Assembly (NCBI RefSeq): GCF_037893015.1
Contig: NC_133666.1
Location: 624,911,852-624,975,851, forward strand
Source of the DNA: Macrotis lagotis
Lineage: Eukaryota > Chordata > Mammalia > Peramelemorphia > Peramelidae
Reading direction: 5' to 3'
DNA length: 64,000 bases
Shown: piece after piece, positions 36,173 to 44,929 of the stretch
Position numbering within the stretch: the stretch's first letter is position 1
How the letters are laid out: each line of letters opens with the position of its first letter
Position numbers and translations under genes: made by a program
Notes under the pieces: model-generated
The model's input: the letters and a program-made list of their open reading frames with translations, nothing else
What the model was told of the DNA's origin: nothing
Database searches by the model: none

Positions 36173-39100
36173 CCAGAGTCAGACACAATTGAAAAATGAC
36201 TGAATAACAAAAGGACAAATGTCTTAATTATCAAGAATGAGCAAATTTATAAAGTGTTTTCCTTTGGCAGAGAGAAGTTCAGAAGATGAACAGATAAAGT
36301 TCCCCCTATCACTGTAATATATGCTTCCCTGCTAAGTTTGTGATCTGTTTCCCAAAGTTATCTTCTATTTCCTTCTTCTATCCAAATGATCTGGAGAATA
36401 TTCCCTTGATAATTTCTTCTCATTCTCATCAATGGTGATCCAACTATTTTCCATCCCTCAGAAAGGATGGAGGCTCTTCAGGTGAGGTTCTATGGGCATC
36501 TGTTGGAAATCATTAGATTTAGAGCTGGAAAGGTAAATCACATACTCCAATCTTCTCATTTTATAGATGAGGAAACTAAGACAGAGAATTTTCCTTGGGT
36601 TTTGTACAGGGGATTCTGTTCAGGCACAGTTGTATTAGATGGCCTCTGAGGTCCTTCAGTTCTTTGATTCTGTGATACAATGTGACTTCAGGAAGAGCTT
36701 GGGAAGGCAAGAGGGACTCTTACTGATAATGAAACTGAGACCCAGAGTAGTCATAGAAAAGGAACATAGAACAGGAAAAATCCTTAGAGAACAGTGAGTC
36801 TAATTCTTTCATTTTATTTATAAGGAATCTAGTATCCAGGAAAGTGATGGGATCATAGATTTTGAGCTGGAAGGGACCTTATAGACCACTGTGGCCAAAT
36901 CCTTCATTTTGTAGATAAGGAAACTGAACCGACAGAATTCAAATTCCTTGTCCAGGGTCACAGAGATAACTAGCATCAGAAACAGGATTTGAATCCCTCA
37001 CCCATGGCCACAGACTGACTCTCCAGATGGTCCAAAGATCATACAGGCTATGTGGGTAACCAGTTACACCTCTTTCTTAGATAAGAGTCACTGGAGGGTA
37101 GAAAACGATAAGAAGTCATTGTATACTGTGGAGGCCACAGCATATGCTCTCCTGCAGAAGCTACACCTTAATCGACTTGAAGAGACACACAGCATCACCA
37201 AGTGGCTCATTGAGCAGCGAGAGCTTGGTGGTGGCTTCCAAAGTACCCAGGTGACTAAGGTGGAAGGTACCTACAAGGGCAACTAGCCTTAGCCACAAGA
37301 AATAATCAGCCCTCTCTTTTCTCCCACAGACCACAGTGGTGGCTCTTGAGGCACTCATCCGGTACCAACAGACCATCCCTGTGGGTGGCACCTCTGACAT
37401 CCTTGTCCAGATCACTGCCCCTAAGCGGTCTTTCTCTGTGCAGTGGAAACTTGATCAAACTAACACCTACCAACTCCGCTCTCACAAGGTATGGCCCAGA
37501 AAGCCTTGGGCTTCCTTGCCAGGTCCTTCCTATTCCTGAAGCCTGGATTCCTAGGCTCCTGCCCTAATGACTTCTGCCTTTTGAGTGGATAACATTGAGT
37601 ATGGAAACTATTGGGCTAGGTTGTTTCTAAGATTTCTACATAACTTTGACATTCTGCTAATTTGCTTTCAGTTCTCAGCCCAGGATGACCTAATCATCAA
37701 AGCTAGTGGCCCTGGGAAAGGCACCCTCTCTGTGAGTCTGAACTTTCTTCCCCAGGGTTCAAAGTTAAGATGTGGTATGGGAAGACAAGCTGAGAGGTTC
37801 CTGCTCCCCTGGAGTCTTCACATAGCTTCATGAGCTATCCCACCCTTCCTGGCCTGAGCCCCCAGACATCTGTCCCTTATCCTCAGCCTGGGATAAATCT
37901 CCTTCCCTCCTTAGACATCTGTCCCTTATCTTCAGCCTGTGATAAATCTCCTTCCCTAGTCCCTGAGAAGTGTTCTCTCAATTGTTTGGATACCTCAGTC
38001 TCTTCTAACATTTTCCCTCCTCGTAGCAATCTTACCCTGCCTTCAGGAGCTCCCTTCCCTCACCAATTAGCACATGAGTGGACAGGTGGGATCTGCCATT
38101 TTCATGGGGACATCTCTACTGCAACCCTAGAAATGAGAAATAGGAGTACCCTTCCACCACTACCCTTGTCCCACCCCAAAGAAAAGGCCCCTGCAATGGG
38201 AGAATTGACTACTGAACTGGATGCCCTGACCCCTCTAATTCTCCCCTCTCATCTTCTCATTGGCCAGATCCTAACCATTTACCACAAGCTGCCAGACAGC
38301 CAAAAAAACTCTTGCCACCCTTATCATCTGAATGTAACTCTACATCCTGATAGTAAGTCCTGACTCCCAACACTTCTAGGCCTTCCCAAAGGAAGGAGGC
38401 ATTTCCATGATCTTGATAAGCCTGACATCCTCTTCCATTCCATCCCTGAGGGAAGCAGTCACCCAATCTCTTTCTGGGAAAATGGCAACATATTTGAAGG
38501 TCTCCCCCACTGCTTTGCAGGAGTAAGCACACAAATATTCCTAAAATCTCAACTTTTCCCCAGATTTTCTTTTATGGGTGTTTCTACAGAGAGAAGAGAA
38601 GGAGAAACCTATCATCTGAAGATCAAGGCAAGGTACCCCCATCTCTGTATACCTTTGTGAGGTAGCATGATTTCCTATCCCTCCAAAAAAGAAAAATAAT
38701 CTATCCTGTCCCACCATAGTGCTCAAGTCCTTTGACAGTGAGACATTGACATTAAGACTGAACTCATTCATCCCCGGCTTCCCCTGTGGTGTCTAGTGAC
38801 CTGTTTGCATCAGGTCCTCAGACTTGGCAGGAATCCTTTCTGACATCAAGGCCTCATCCCCTTGAATACTCCCAAGCTACCCAAGTCCCCAGGTAGCACT
38901 CTACTTTCAGATACACAGGACCCCAAGAAGCCACAATGACTATCCTGGAGGTGTCGCTGTTGACTGGTTTTTATGCTGATGAGGGTGACCTAAAGCAGGT
39001 GATTCAGAGGAAGAAGGGTGGGGAGGGGAAAAATCCTTTATTAGAAAGACAACTACAGATGGTGACTAATCAGAAATTGGCCCCATTATTTCTTTACATT

Positions 39101-42100
39101 CTCCAGAAGGGTTTGTGCCTAAAGGTTTCCTCTCCTTGTACCTCCCAGCAGTTTCTGAGGAAGGAAACAATAAACCAAACATTATATAGTCCCAATTCTA
39201 CAGAAAAAGAAACTGAGACCTAGAGAGAAAGGGTGTAATTTGTCCAATGTCACATAGCAATTTAGTGGTAGAACTAAGATTATACCCTGAACTCCTATTC
39301 CTTGGACCCATTCCTCCTGAATAATAACACTTCCAAAGAGGGTATCTCTGCTAAGTTGCAGAGAATTGGACCTCAAGTTTCCCATTTGTCAAACAGTTTC
39401 CCAGACTGGTAATAGGAGTCTGATCTTGCTAGTGAATAGATATTTTGCTTTAATTCTGATGGGCATTGATGCCATCTCCATCAGGGTCTGGGCCTTGCCT
39501 AGAACCCCAAAATTACTGAGTCCCCCAAGCTTCTGAGTTCCCAGAATCTAAATCCTTGACATCTTCAATATCTACTAAATTGCCTAGTCCCTGAGTTTCC
39601 AACCTCCCAAATTTCTAATGTCTCAGAGGCCCTGAGTTCCTGACATCCCAAAGTCACTAGTGTTCCAGAGTCCCTGTCATGCCAAATTACCTATTGTCCC
39701 CAAATCATCAACATTCCAAATCTTTGATCCCCCCAAGTCCCCAAGTCTCTGAATTTCAATGTCTCAGAGACCCTGTCATCTTAGTCCCAATACCCCTGAA
39801 TCCTTGATGTTAACAAGTCCAAAATATCCCTATTCCTCTATTTCAGCTTACAAGCAGCATTGAGATGTACGCCTTCCAGTATGAGACCAAAACCAGCTCC
39901 AGTAATAGTTCTGTCATTCTCTACCTGGAAAAGGTGAGACCAAACAATACAGATCACCTGGGAACTAAGATTCAATCCAAATACAGGAATGTGGCCACTG
40001 GCATTCCCAAAGCATGTTGAGGGACCAATTCCCAAAATACAATGTTTTCTGAACCATACCCATTAAGGTACTCTTGACATGTCTAATACAGTACTCCCTC
40101 TGGTTTACATTCATTAACACACACGGGAAACCGATACTCATTTACCCAGTTTTCTCAGACTTATGTCCATTAACATATAGTTCCCTCTGGTTCATGACCA
40201 TAATAGGTGAAAGCAGCTGAATAACTTTTATTGTGTGTCCTTGACCTTTAATTAAGGGTCTACTTACTATATGCTAAGTACTAGGGATAGGAAGAAAGGC
40301 AAACAGCCCCTGCTTTTAAGGAGTTCACAGTATAATGGGGGGGGGGCACAACATTCAAAAAACTATGTTCAAACAAGATATATATCTATATATACAAGAT
40401 AAATTAGAGGTAATCTCAAATATCCCTCTTTCCTAAGCACCCATTGGTGAATGGGGAACTGAACATGCAACTCCCTCTGACCCATACCTGTTGGCACATA
40501 GATACATACTTTGTACTAACCCATAGCCATTGGCACATTGGAATAAGTGAGGGCAATGGTGATTTCTCTAGCTAAAACATCAGGAACCCCTTCAAATCAA
40601 GATACAGATTTATGGAGTCCACCCCTTCCCAGGTACAACCTCTCCCCTGAATGTTTCATGATTGTTATCTCTGGGTCCACAATAGTTCCCAATATCTCAT
40701 GTTCCTTGGTCAGTGCTCCCTGGCTAGCATCACTATGGTCAGGGTATCCAGAAGTAGAATCTTTTCTGATCAGCAATCCCTGCAATCAGAGTTCCTTATA
40801 GTCATTTTCTCCCATGGGGGAATGTCTGCCATGATCAGGAACCTATCTAACCCTTCTCCCAGCTCTCCAACCAAATGGACACTGTGCTTAGCTTCCGCAT
40901 TCATCGGCTACTTCAAACAGAGCTCTTGCAAGCTGCTTCTGTCACCATCATCAACTACTATGAGCCTGGTGAGTAGGGACCAAAATGAGCGGGATTGATT
41001 TCCAAGACCTGGAGGGAGGAAGAAAGGAGGTGAGTCAGACTTAGGAGATTGTAAAATCATCGAGAGCAAAGCTAAACAGGGAACATCCAAAGTGGGGCAG
41101 AGCCAAGGGAAACATGGGATAATCCCTTATCTCTCAGATATTATTTGAGTAGGACCTGGAACTCTAGGCAGTCCAGGTCAGAGTCACCATCTGCATCCAT
41201 GGGCATGAAGAGAAGGAATGCCTTAACTGAATGGATATCAAGGAATCACTCAAAGAGAAAACCCCCTTTGGAATGGGAAGGCTTGGAATACATACTGTAA
41301 GGGGTGGCAGACTGAGAAAATTGGCTATTGCCTGGCACTGGAAGCTGGCACAGGAAATCCAGGGCATTTGAGTTGTTCTCCAGGGTACCAGCATTCTGCC
41401 AGACCCACCTAAATCAGTCCAGGCCAGCTGAGTTCCTTGATTGTGGGAAGGCCACAAGACCCTGAAGGGTCCTTGGTTTTAAGTCCCCTTGTTTCTTCAC
41501 CAATCCATGGGGAATGGCAGGGGAGAGATGCAGTGCCTTCTACAATGTGCCAGGAGATTCTGTGCTGATGAGAAGACTCTGCCACAAAGATGTATGCCGG
41601 TGTGCTGAAGGTGAGCTGGGACTCTGGTCCATTGCGTAGCGGAGTTGTGCCCACCCTAAACAAATGGGAGGTCCCAGTAATGAATTGAGTTCTGTAGGGG
41701 CCTCTAGAGATGCAAGAAGTAACTTCAGGAGATGCTCTCTCACAGGCACAGTTTACTGCAAGGATACATGGCATTGGGAACAGAATAATACACTGTAACC
41801 TTTAAAGGGCTCTAGGAATCATAAGGCTGGGAAGACAGCTATTTGGAGACATCTGGGTTGCACAGTGGTTAGAGGGTTGAACATGGAGGCAGAAAGACCT
41901 GAGTTCAAATCAAGTCTCAGACACTGACTAGCTCTGTGACCCTGGACAAGTCACTCAACCTCTTCTTGCCTCAGTTTCCTCATTTATAAAATGAAGATAA
42001 TAATAATAATGACAACACCTACCTCCCAGGGTTGTTTTGAGAATAAAATGAGATATTTGTAAATTGTTTTCCAAGCCTTAAAGTACTATATGAAAGTTAT

Positions 42101-44307
42101 TATTATTGAAGAGACAAGAGAAGACACAAAGTGACAAAGTTTGGGAGATTTTTGATTTTCATTTTCATTTTTTTACTGCCAGCAGGGACTAAAAATAATT
42201 GGGGGGGAAGGTGTCTGAAAGATTTGATTGAAACTGACATTATCTACTTGTCCATCTATCATCTGTCTGTCTGCCTAACTCTGTCTTTCCATCTGTCTGT
42301 CTTTCCAATTTCTCAAATGCATCCAGAAAAGTGTCCCTCCCTAATCAGTAACCACAATGGCATCAACCAGAAGGAACTTCAGATCACAGCTTGTCAGCCA
42401 GGAGTTGACTTTGGTGAGTTCCAAAGCCCCTCCAATAGTTTACAGTGGGAGGAGAGATGGGCACCTTTGAAAGATAGGGTGAGGTGGAATTCAAAATCCC
42501 ATGAGGGTAAAGGTAGATAAGAGCTGGGAGTGAGTCCCTACACATTAGAGTTAGATGGCTTTATTTTTCCAATCAGTTTATAAGGTCCACTTGGAGGAAC
42601 TGGAGAAGCTTGACACCTATGTCTACTACACCATGAAAATCCTAGAAGTCATCAAAAGTGGTGAGTTCAGCAGTGTGTCCTATCTCACAGGTCTGGGAGA
42701 GTCAGAGGAAAGATTCAAGAGAAACATATTGGGTTCTCTGAAAGATCAGGAACAGAGATGAGATTGGCCCATTGGGAGGGAGAACTGTTTATCTCCAAAA
42801 GGCAAAAGATCCATGAGTCTCCTCAAAGAGACTTGTTTTTTATGTCACCCATATGCAAAGTGCCATCAGTCTCTCTTCATTTTAAGATCATGGAATACAG
42901 AGCCAGAAGGAACCTTACAGATTTTCTAGTCCAACTCCCTCATTTTAGTCTGTCAACAGGTGCCAGGGATACAAAAAAAAGGGGGAAATAAACATTCCTT
43001 ATTTTCATGGAACTCCCAGTCTCATGAGGGTTCTATGACCAAACAAGACATATGTCTCTATCCAAACAAGCCTTAGACGGGTTAAATTGGAGATAAATAT
43101 AAAGGAAAGGCACTAAGATTAAGGAAGACTAGACAAGGCGTCTTGCTGAAATGGAAGCTTAGCTGAGTTTGAAGGAAATCAGGAATGCTAAAGCAGAGAT
43201 GAAGAGGAAGAGAGTTCCAGGCATGGGGAGACCAGCAAGTGCAAACTCTGGGAGATGGAGTGTCTTGGGAAAGGAATGATCAAGAGAACAACAAGCAGAT
43301 TCCATGGATGGGGACAAGGATGAAAAATTCAAAAAATTAGGAAGGACTTTAAAAACTAAATTGAAGATTCTCTATTTTACTCAGGGGGCAATAAAGAACA
43401 CTGAAGTTTATTGAATTTTTACATTCAAAGACAAAGACTCAGAAAGGTTAGGAGACTTGTCCAATGATATTGCTGATGATCATATTTATGCTTTTCCCAC
43501 AGTCTAAACAGTCAGTAGGATTTCTAATCCCAGAGTTCTTGAGGGAACTTGGCATCGATGGTAGAGTCTCCTTCCTTAGCCTCTAATTCCAGTTCCTCTA
43601 ACTGCATTCTCCTTTCTCCAAAAGATTCATCCTCTTCTTCAACCCTCAATCTGATTGATGCTGACATTTACAAACTTCCTTTTAGAAGCAAAAGAACTTT
43701 CTTCATTTCTCTACCCTTTAGGCACAGATGTTGGAGTTCTCAACAAAAGCAAAAAATTTATCTCCCATGTAATGTGTTTCTATGCCCTTGAGCTGAAGGC
43801 TAATGAGACATATTTAATCATGGGCCAGTCATCAGATCTGTGGAAGATCAGAGATGAGTAAGTTCTAAGGATTGCCTTACTTGCTAGATATGGGGATTGA
43901 AGAGATCCCAGCCCAAAGCAGAGCTGGCTTACCTCTAATCTCAAGCCCCCCCCCCCCCATATGAAGAATTGTGTGAGCCAGGATGTTAAACATAGCTGGC
44001 ATTAAGGCGGGGGGAGGGGAATTAGACCATGATCTGACTCCCAACCTTCAAGCCAACAACTCAAACCTCAAATCTGCAAGATGTGAGTCTCTCCCATTGG
44101 ACAAGATAAAGAAGTCTTCCTTCTTCCCTCTCCCCACCCCAACAATCTATACCCCTTTCTTCTTGTTTTAACAGCTACAGCTATGCCTTAAGCATGGATA
44201 CCTTCATCATTAGGTGGCCACAAATGTCTGATGTTGCTTTTTTGGAATTTCGAAATGCATTGGAAAATTTTTCAGAATTTCTGAGTATTCATGGTTGTGA
44301 AAATTAG
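18583..44307 (+). CDS. C3P1: Complement C3-like protein, intact 41-exon gene (C3P1-like)
   Basis: Secreted thioester-family complement protein, closest to C3. The 41 exons assemble to 4965 nt, or 1654 residues, with every junction in frame and GT-AG introns throughout except one GC-AG. Human C3 also has 41 exons and 1663 residues. The start codon at 18583 has A at -3 and G at +4 and opens a signal peptide ([18 protein letters not shown], cleavage near residue 23). Domains in order: MG1-6 with linker, basic processing site at 666-669, anaphylatoxin domain 692-728, MG6/MG7, CUB, thioester domain around Cys1006, MG8, C345c/NTR to Cys1652. Inter-chain Cys553 and Cys820 are kept. Changed: GCPEQ for GCGEQ, Val1125 at the catalytic His, no Arg at the C3a-type cleavage point. 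The gene lies directly after RDH8 in the same orientation, the position of the human pseudogene C3P1. The symbol rests on that synteny and on the differences from C3. Stop TAG at 44305. Confidence 0.92.
19327..21113. repeat. C3-like intron 2 with MIR and SINE
   Basis: Contains an antisense MIR at about 19975-20210 (TACAGATGAGGAAACTGAGG) and a sense short SINE at 20853-20994 followed by a (GA)n run to about 21016. The rest is unassigned. Confidence 0.75.
22849..25940 (+). CDS. C3P1: C3-like exons 9-16: MG3-MG6 and beta/alpha processing site
   Basis: Exons: 22849-22966, 23192-23307, 23567-23707, 23833-24045, 24235-24435, 24858-25019, 25108-25237, 25860-25940. Matches to C3 include [43 protein letters not shown] and [11 protein letters not shown], where Cys553 is the inter-chain cysteine. 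Exon 15 encodes [12 protein letters not shown] and [12 protein letters not shown]. Exon 16 is serine-rich and carries the furin-type site RKRR (residues 666-669), equivalent to the RRRR of C3. N-glycosylation sequon NVT is at the end of exon 9. Confidence 0.9.
24436..24857. other. C3-like intron 13
   Basis: Unique-looking. G/A-rich middle part. Nothing recognised. Confidence 0.5.
25238..25859. repeat. C3-like intron 15 with MIR and SINE
   Basis: A MIR-like piece at about 25320-25440 (TTGGGCAAGTCCTATTCTCC) is followed by a diverged sense short SINE at 25496-25641. Confidence 0.7.
26169..26580 (+). CDS. C3P1: C3-like exons 17-18: anaphylatoxin domain
   Basis: Exon 17 (26169-26366) is 198 nt, exactly the length in human C3. 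It encodes the six-Cys anaphylatoxin fold: CC at 692-693, single Cys residues in SCED and TCKA, and the final CC of LQCCHHK. Exon 18 (26454-26580) begins [14 protein letters not shown] and contains the conserved FPESWLW. Where C3 reads LGLAR before the convertase cut, this protein reads LVLGT, so no arginine is available in the spliced form. The 87-nt intron between the two exons has no in-frame stop and could be retained, adding 29 residues. Confidence 0.85.
26581..26927. repeat. C3-like intron 18, degenerate tandem repeat
   Basis: A loose repeat around CCCTAGGACAGTGACTATGG recurs several times between about 26670 and 26895 (for example near 26795, 26840 and 26870). Confidence 0.45.
26928..31666 (+). 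CDS. C3P1: C3-like exons 19-23: MG7 and CUB start
   Basis: Exons: 26928-27013, 27185-27324, 28524-28730, 31236-31287, 31580-31666. Conserved phrases: [27 protein letters not shown] (Cys820, pairs with Cys553), [20 protein letters not shown]. Exon 20 (140 nt) and exon 23 (87 nt) have the C3 lengths. Exons 21 and 22 have weak donors (GTAACA and GTTTGT), and exon 22 is 15 nt shorter than its C3 counterpart, so these two ends are the least certain in the block. Confidence 0.85.
27800..28275 (+). repeat. L2 3' end
   Basis: In intron 20. Pyrimidine-rich body, then ACTCCTTGAGGGTGGGAAC and the L2 terminus AATAAATGCTTATTGATGAA. Confidence 0.8.
28731..30169. other. C3-like intron 21, first part, unassigned
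   Basis: No exon or named repeat recognised, apart from a piece near 29865-29985 (GATTCTGATGACTCTGGAGG then ACATCACCCTCCTGATG) resembling the body of the long SINE. Confidence 0.45.
30170..30321 (-). repeat. Short SINE, antisense
   Basis: Complete reversed copy in intron 21, adjoining the long SINE. A TGTCCTT flank occurs on both sides. Confidence 0.85.
30322..30630 (-). repeat. Long tRNA-derived SINE (MAR-like), antisense
   Basis: Reverse of the element at 5592: body TGACATCAGGGAGGTGCTGC, then the tRNA-like head ending CCACTGTACCACCCAGC. Confidence 0.8.
30631..30964. repeat. Two MIR pieces around an (ATT)n tract
   Basis: A sense MIR 3' part (ACCCTGGGCAAGTCACTTTA) leads to (ATT)n at 30768-30812, then a reversed MIR (TTGCTCAAGATCACACAGG). 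Confidence 0.7.
30965..31117 (-). repeat. Short SINE, antisense, with TSD
   Basis: Flanked by CATGCTAGCTCTCTTT (30953-30968 and 31118-31133), a perfect 16-nt duplication. Confidence 0.9.
31752..31896 (+). repeat. Short SINE in intron 23
   Basis: Sense copy with a small deletion at GGATAGAGCCCTGGAGTC, ending 70 bases before exon 24. Confidence 0.85.
31967..35275 (+). CDS. C3P1: C3-like exons 24-28: thioester domain, first half
   Basis: Exons: 31967-32170, 32592-32667, 33562-33730, 34770-34865, 35122-35275. Exon 24 (204 nt, as in C3) encodes [17 protein letters not shown]: Cys1006 (32044-32046), Pro1007 (32047-32049), Glu1008, Gln1009 (32053-32055). Exon 25 encodes the STWLTSYV junction with exon 26. 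At the position of C3 His1126 the codon is GTG, Val1125 (33716-33718, in APVIVKSMQ). Cysteines of ILCSSAKW and ILCTSDE match a disulfide pair of the C3 domain. Exon 26 ends at a GC donor (CAG|GCAAGC). Confidence 0.88.
32171..32591. other. C3-like intron 24
   Basis: No repeat recognised. Confidence 0.5.
32668..33561. repeat. C3-like intron 25 with a MIR piece
   Basis: MIR-like segment at about 32840-32945 (CAATTTCTCTATCTGTAAAA). The remainder is unassigned. Confidence 0.5.
33731..34769. repeat. C3-like intron 26 (GC-AG) with old repeats
   Basis: Starts GCAAGC. Contains an old repeat at about 33885-34120 (ATAAACATTTATTAAATG, TCTAATGGGAGGGGACAG), the same family as at 49970 and 57005, and a MIR at about 34420-34560. 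Confidence 0.6.
34967..35066. repeat. Minisatellite, four 25-bp units
   Basis: Units start at 34967, 34992, 35017 and 35042, each a variant of GATGGGAGGCACCAGGGCTG plus five bases. It lies in intron 27, 55 bases before exon 28. Confidence 0.9.
35276..37080. repeat. C3-like intron 28 with nested SINEs and MIRs
   Basis: A MAR-type SINE (about 35785-35984, continuing at 36172-36205) is interrupted by a short SINE (35985-36130) and a (GA)n run (36133-36170). Reversed MIR-like pieces lie at about 36500-36640 and 36850-37010 (GATAAGGAAACTGAACC). Confidence 0.75.
37081..40968 (+). CDS. C3P1: C3-like exons 29-36: thioester domain second half, CUB end, MG8
   Basis: Exons: 37081-37250, 37330-37488, 37672-37731, 38268-38352, 38590-38632, 38911-38998, 39847-39933, 40863-40968. 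Matching phrases are [58 protein letters not shown] and [10 protein letters not shown]. Exons 30 (159 nt), 31 (60), 34 (88) and 36 (106) keep C3 lengths. The short exon 33 (43 nt) is the hardest to see: it reads [14 protein letters not shown] and joins to RYTGPQE, in frame on both sides. Exon 35 contains an NSS sequon. Confidence 0.85.
37732..38267. repeat. C3-like intron 31 with a 49-bp tandem duplication
   Basis: AGACATCTGTCCCTTATC with following sequence occurs at 37864 and again at 37913, both ending CTCCTTCCCT. Confidence 0.85.
38999..39846. repeat. C3-like intron 34 with MIR and degenerate tandem repeat
   Basis: Reversed MIR-like piece at about 39190-39310. From about 39490 to 39835 a C/T-rich loose repeat recurs around CCCTGAGTTCCCAACATCCC. 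Confidence 0.5.
39934..40862. repeat. C3-like intron 35 with degenerate repeats
   Basis: Loose units around ACTCCCTCTGGTTCATGACC and CCATTGGCACATAG recur at 40060-40205 and 40465-40545. They are split by an old repeat at about 40245-40440 of the family seen at 49970, with a G run near 40338. Confidence 0.5.
41521..44307 (+). CDS. C3P1: C3-like exons 37-41: C345c/NTR domain and stop
   Basis: Exons: 41521-41610, 42327-42413, 42577-42660, 43722-43857, 44175-44307. The 90-nt exon 37 is easy to miss; it encodes [12 protein letters not shown] and [11 protein letters not shown], the cysteine-rich start of the NTR domain. It joins exon 38 (EKCPSLISN, then TACQPGVDF). Exons 39 (84 nt) and 40 (136 nt) match C3 lengths. 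The last exon ends LSIHGCEN; the final cysteine is kept, but the close CysCys pair that C3 has about 15-25 residues before it is absent. An NFS sequon is at ENFSEF. Confidence 0.9.
41855..42105 (+). repeat. MIR
   Basis: Near-complete sense MIR in intron 37 (GTGACCCTGGACAAGTCAC, TGCCTCAGTTTCCTCA, CTACCTCCCAGGGTTGT). Confidence 0.85.
42661..43721. repeat. C3-like intron 39 with an old repeat
   Basis: About 42950-43330 carries the family seen at 49970 and 57005 (GTTCCAGGCATGGGGAGAC, TGGAGTGTCTTGGG). The rest is unassigned. Confidence 0.55.
43858..44174. other. C3-like intron 40
   Basis: Contains a C run near 43947-43959. No other feature recognised. Confidence 0.5.
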
Positions 44308-44520
44308 CTGGGCAGGATCCAATGGTGCTCTCAGAGGAGTGATGAGAAATATTACTAATACCTCTTGTCTCTCAGCAGAGAGCTGGTAGACCAGAATGTG
44401 ACTTATAATTTCAGATATGGAATTGTATTCATGTTTTCCTTGATCTCATTTTTTATTTGTTCTCTTTGGGAACATGGAATCATTGGAAAGTGATGATGAT
44501 ATCTAAAAACAGAAAACCTC

Positions 44521-44526
44521 AATAAA
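44521..44526 (+). terminator. Poly(A) signal of the C3-like gene
   Basis: AATAAA 214 bases after the stop codon, in a non-repeat context, followed by a T/G-containing stretch (GTGGTGGTCAG) about 25 bases on. The best candidate for the 3' end of the transcript. Confidence 0.75.
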
Positions 44527-44929
44527 AACTTGAGAATTTAAAAAAACAAGTGGTGGTCAGCCTATTTCCTCCTAGTGACCAGGCCAGAAACCCATCACTT
44601 TTATTGGCCTGGGGTTCTGATCAGAAGGGATTCTCTGGCTTAAGTACCAGCATTCTCAGAGCTTTGGAACAAATTAGTTCCTAGATAAAGGACAGATTTA
44701 TCTCCCCCACAAGAAGACAAAGGTGAGGGTAAATTTCCCAGTAGGTTCCAGGTGCCTATAGAAGTCCAGGATGTGGACTCACATGTGATTCTCTGTGAAG
44801 GGTTAAGAACAGAAGAAAGCTCACCTCAACCTAAATATGACCAGAGACTGATCCACCCTTCTGACGCCAAAAAGAGGAATATAATGATCTGGCAGAATGT
44901 AACCCACAACTGAATAACAAAGCTATTCT
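44527..44929. other. Downstream flank of the C3-like gene
   Basis: No repeat or gene recognised. Confidence 0.4.

Noticed and set aside
40969-42326. An apparent missing exon in the C345c domain
   Set aside because: At first exon 36 seemed to join exon 38 with cysteines lost. The 90-nt exon at 41521-41610 supplies them in frame.
18583-44307. Calling the gene C3 itself
   Set aside because: The exon layout is C3-like, but GCGEQ, the catalytic His and the C3a arginine are all absent, and the gene sits beside RDH8, where human has C3P1. A species' working C3 would keep these residues.
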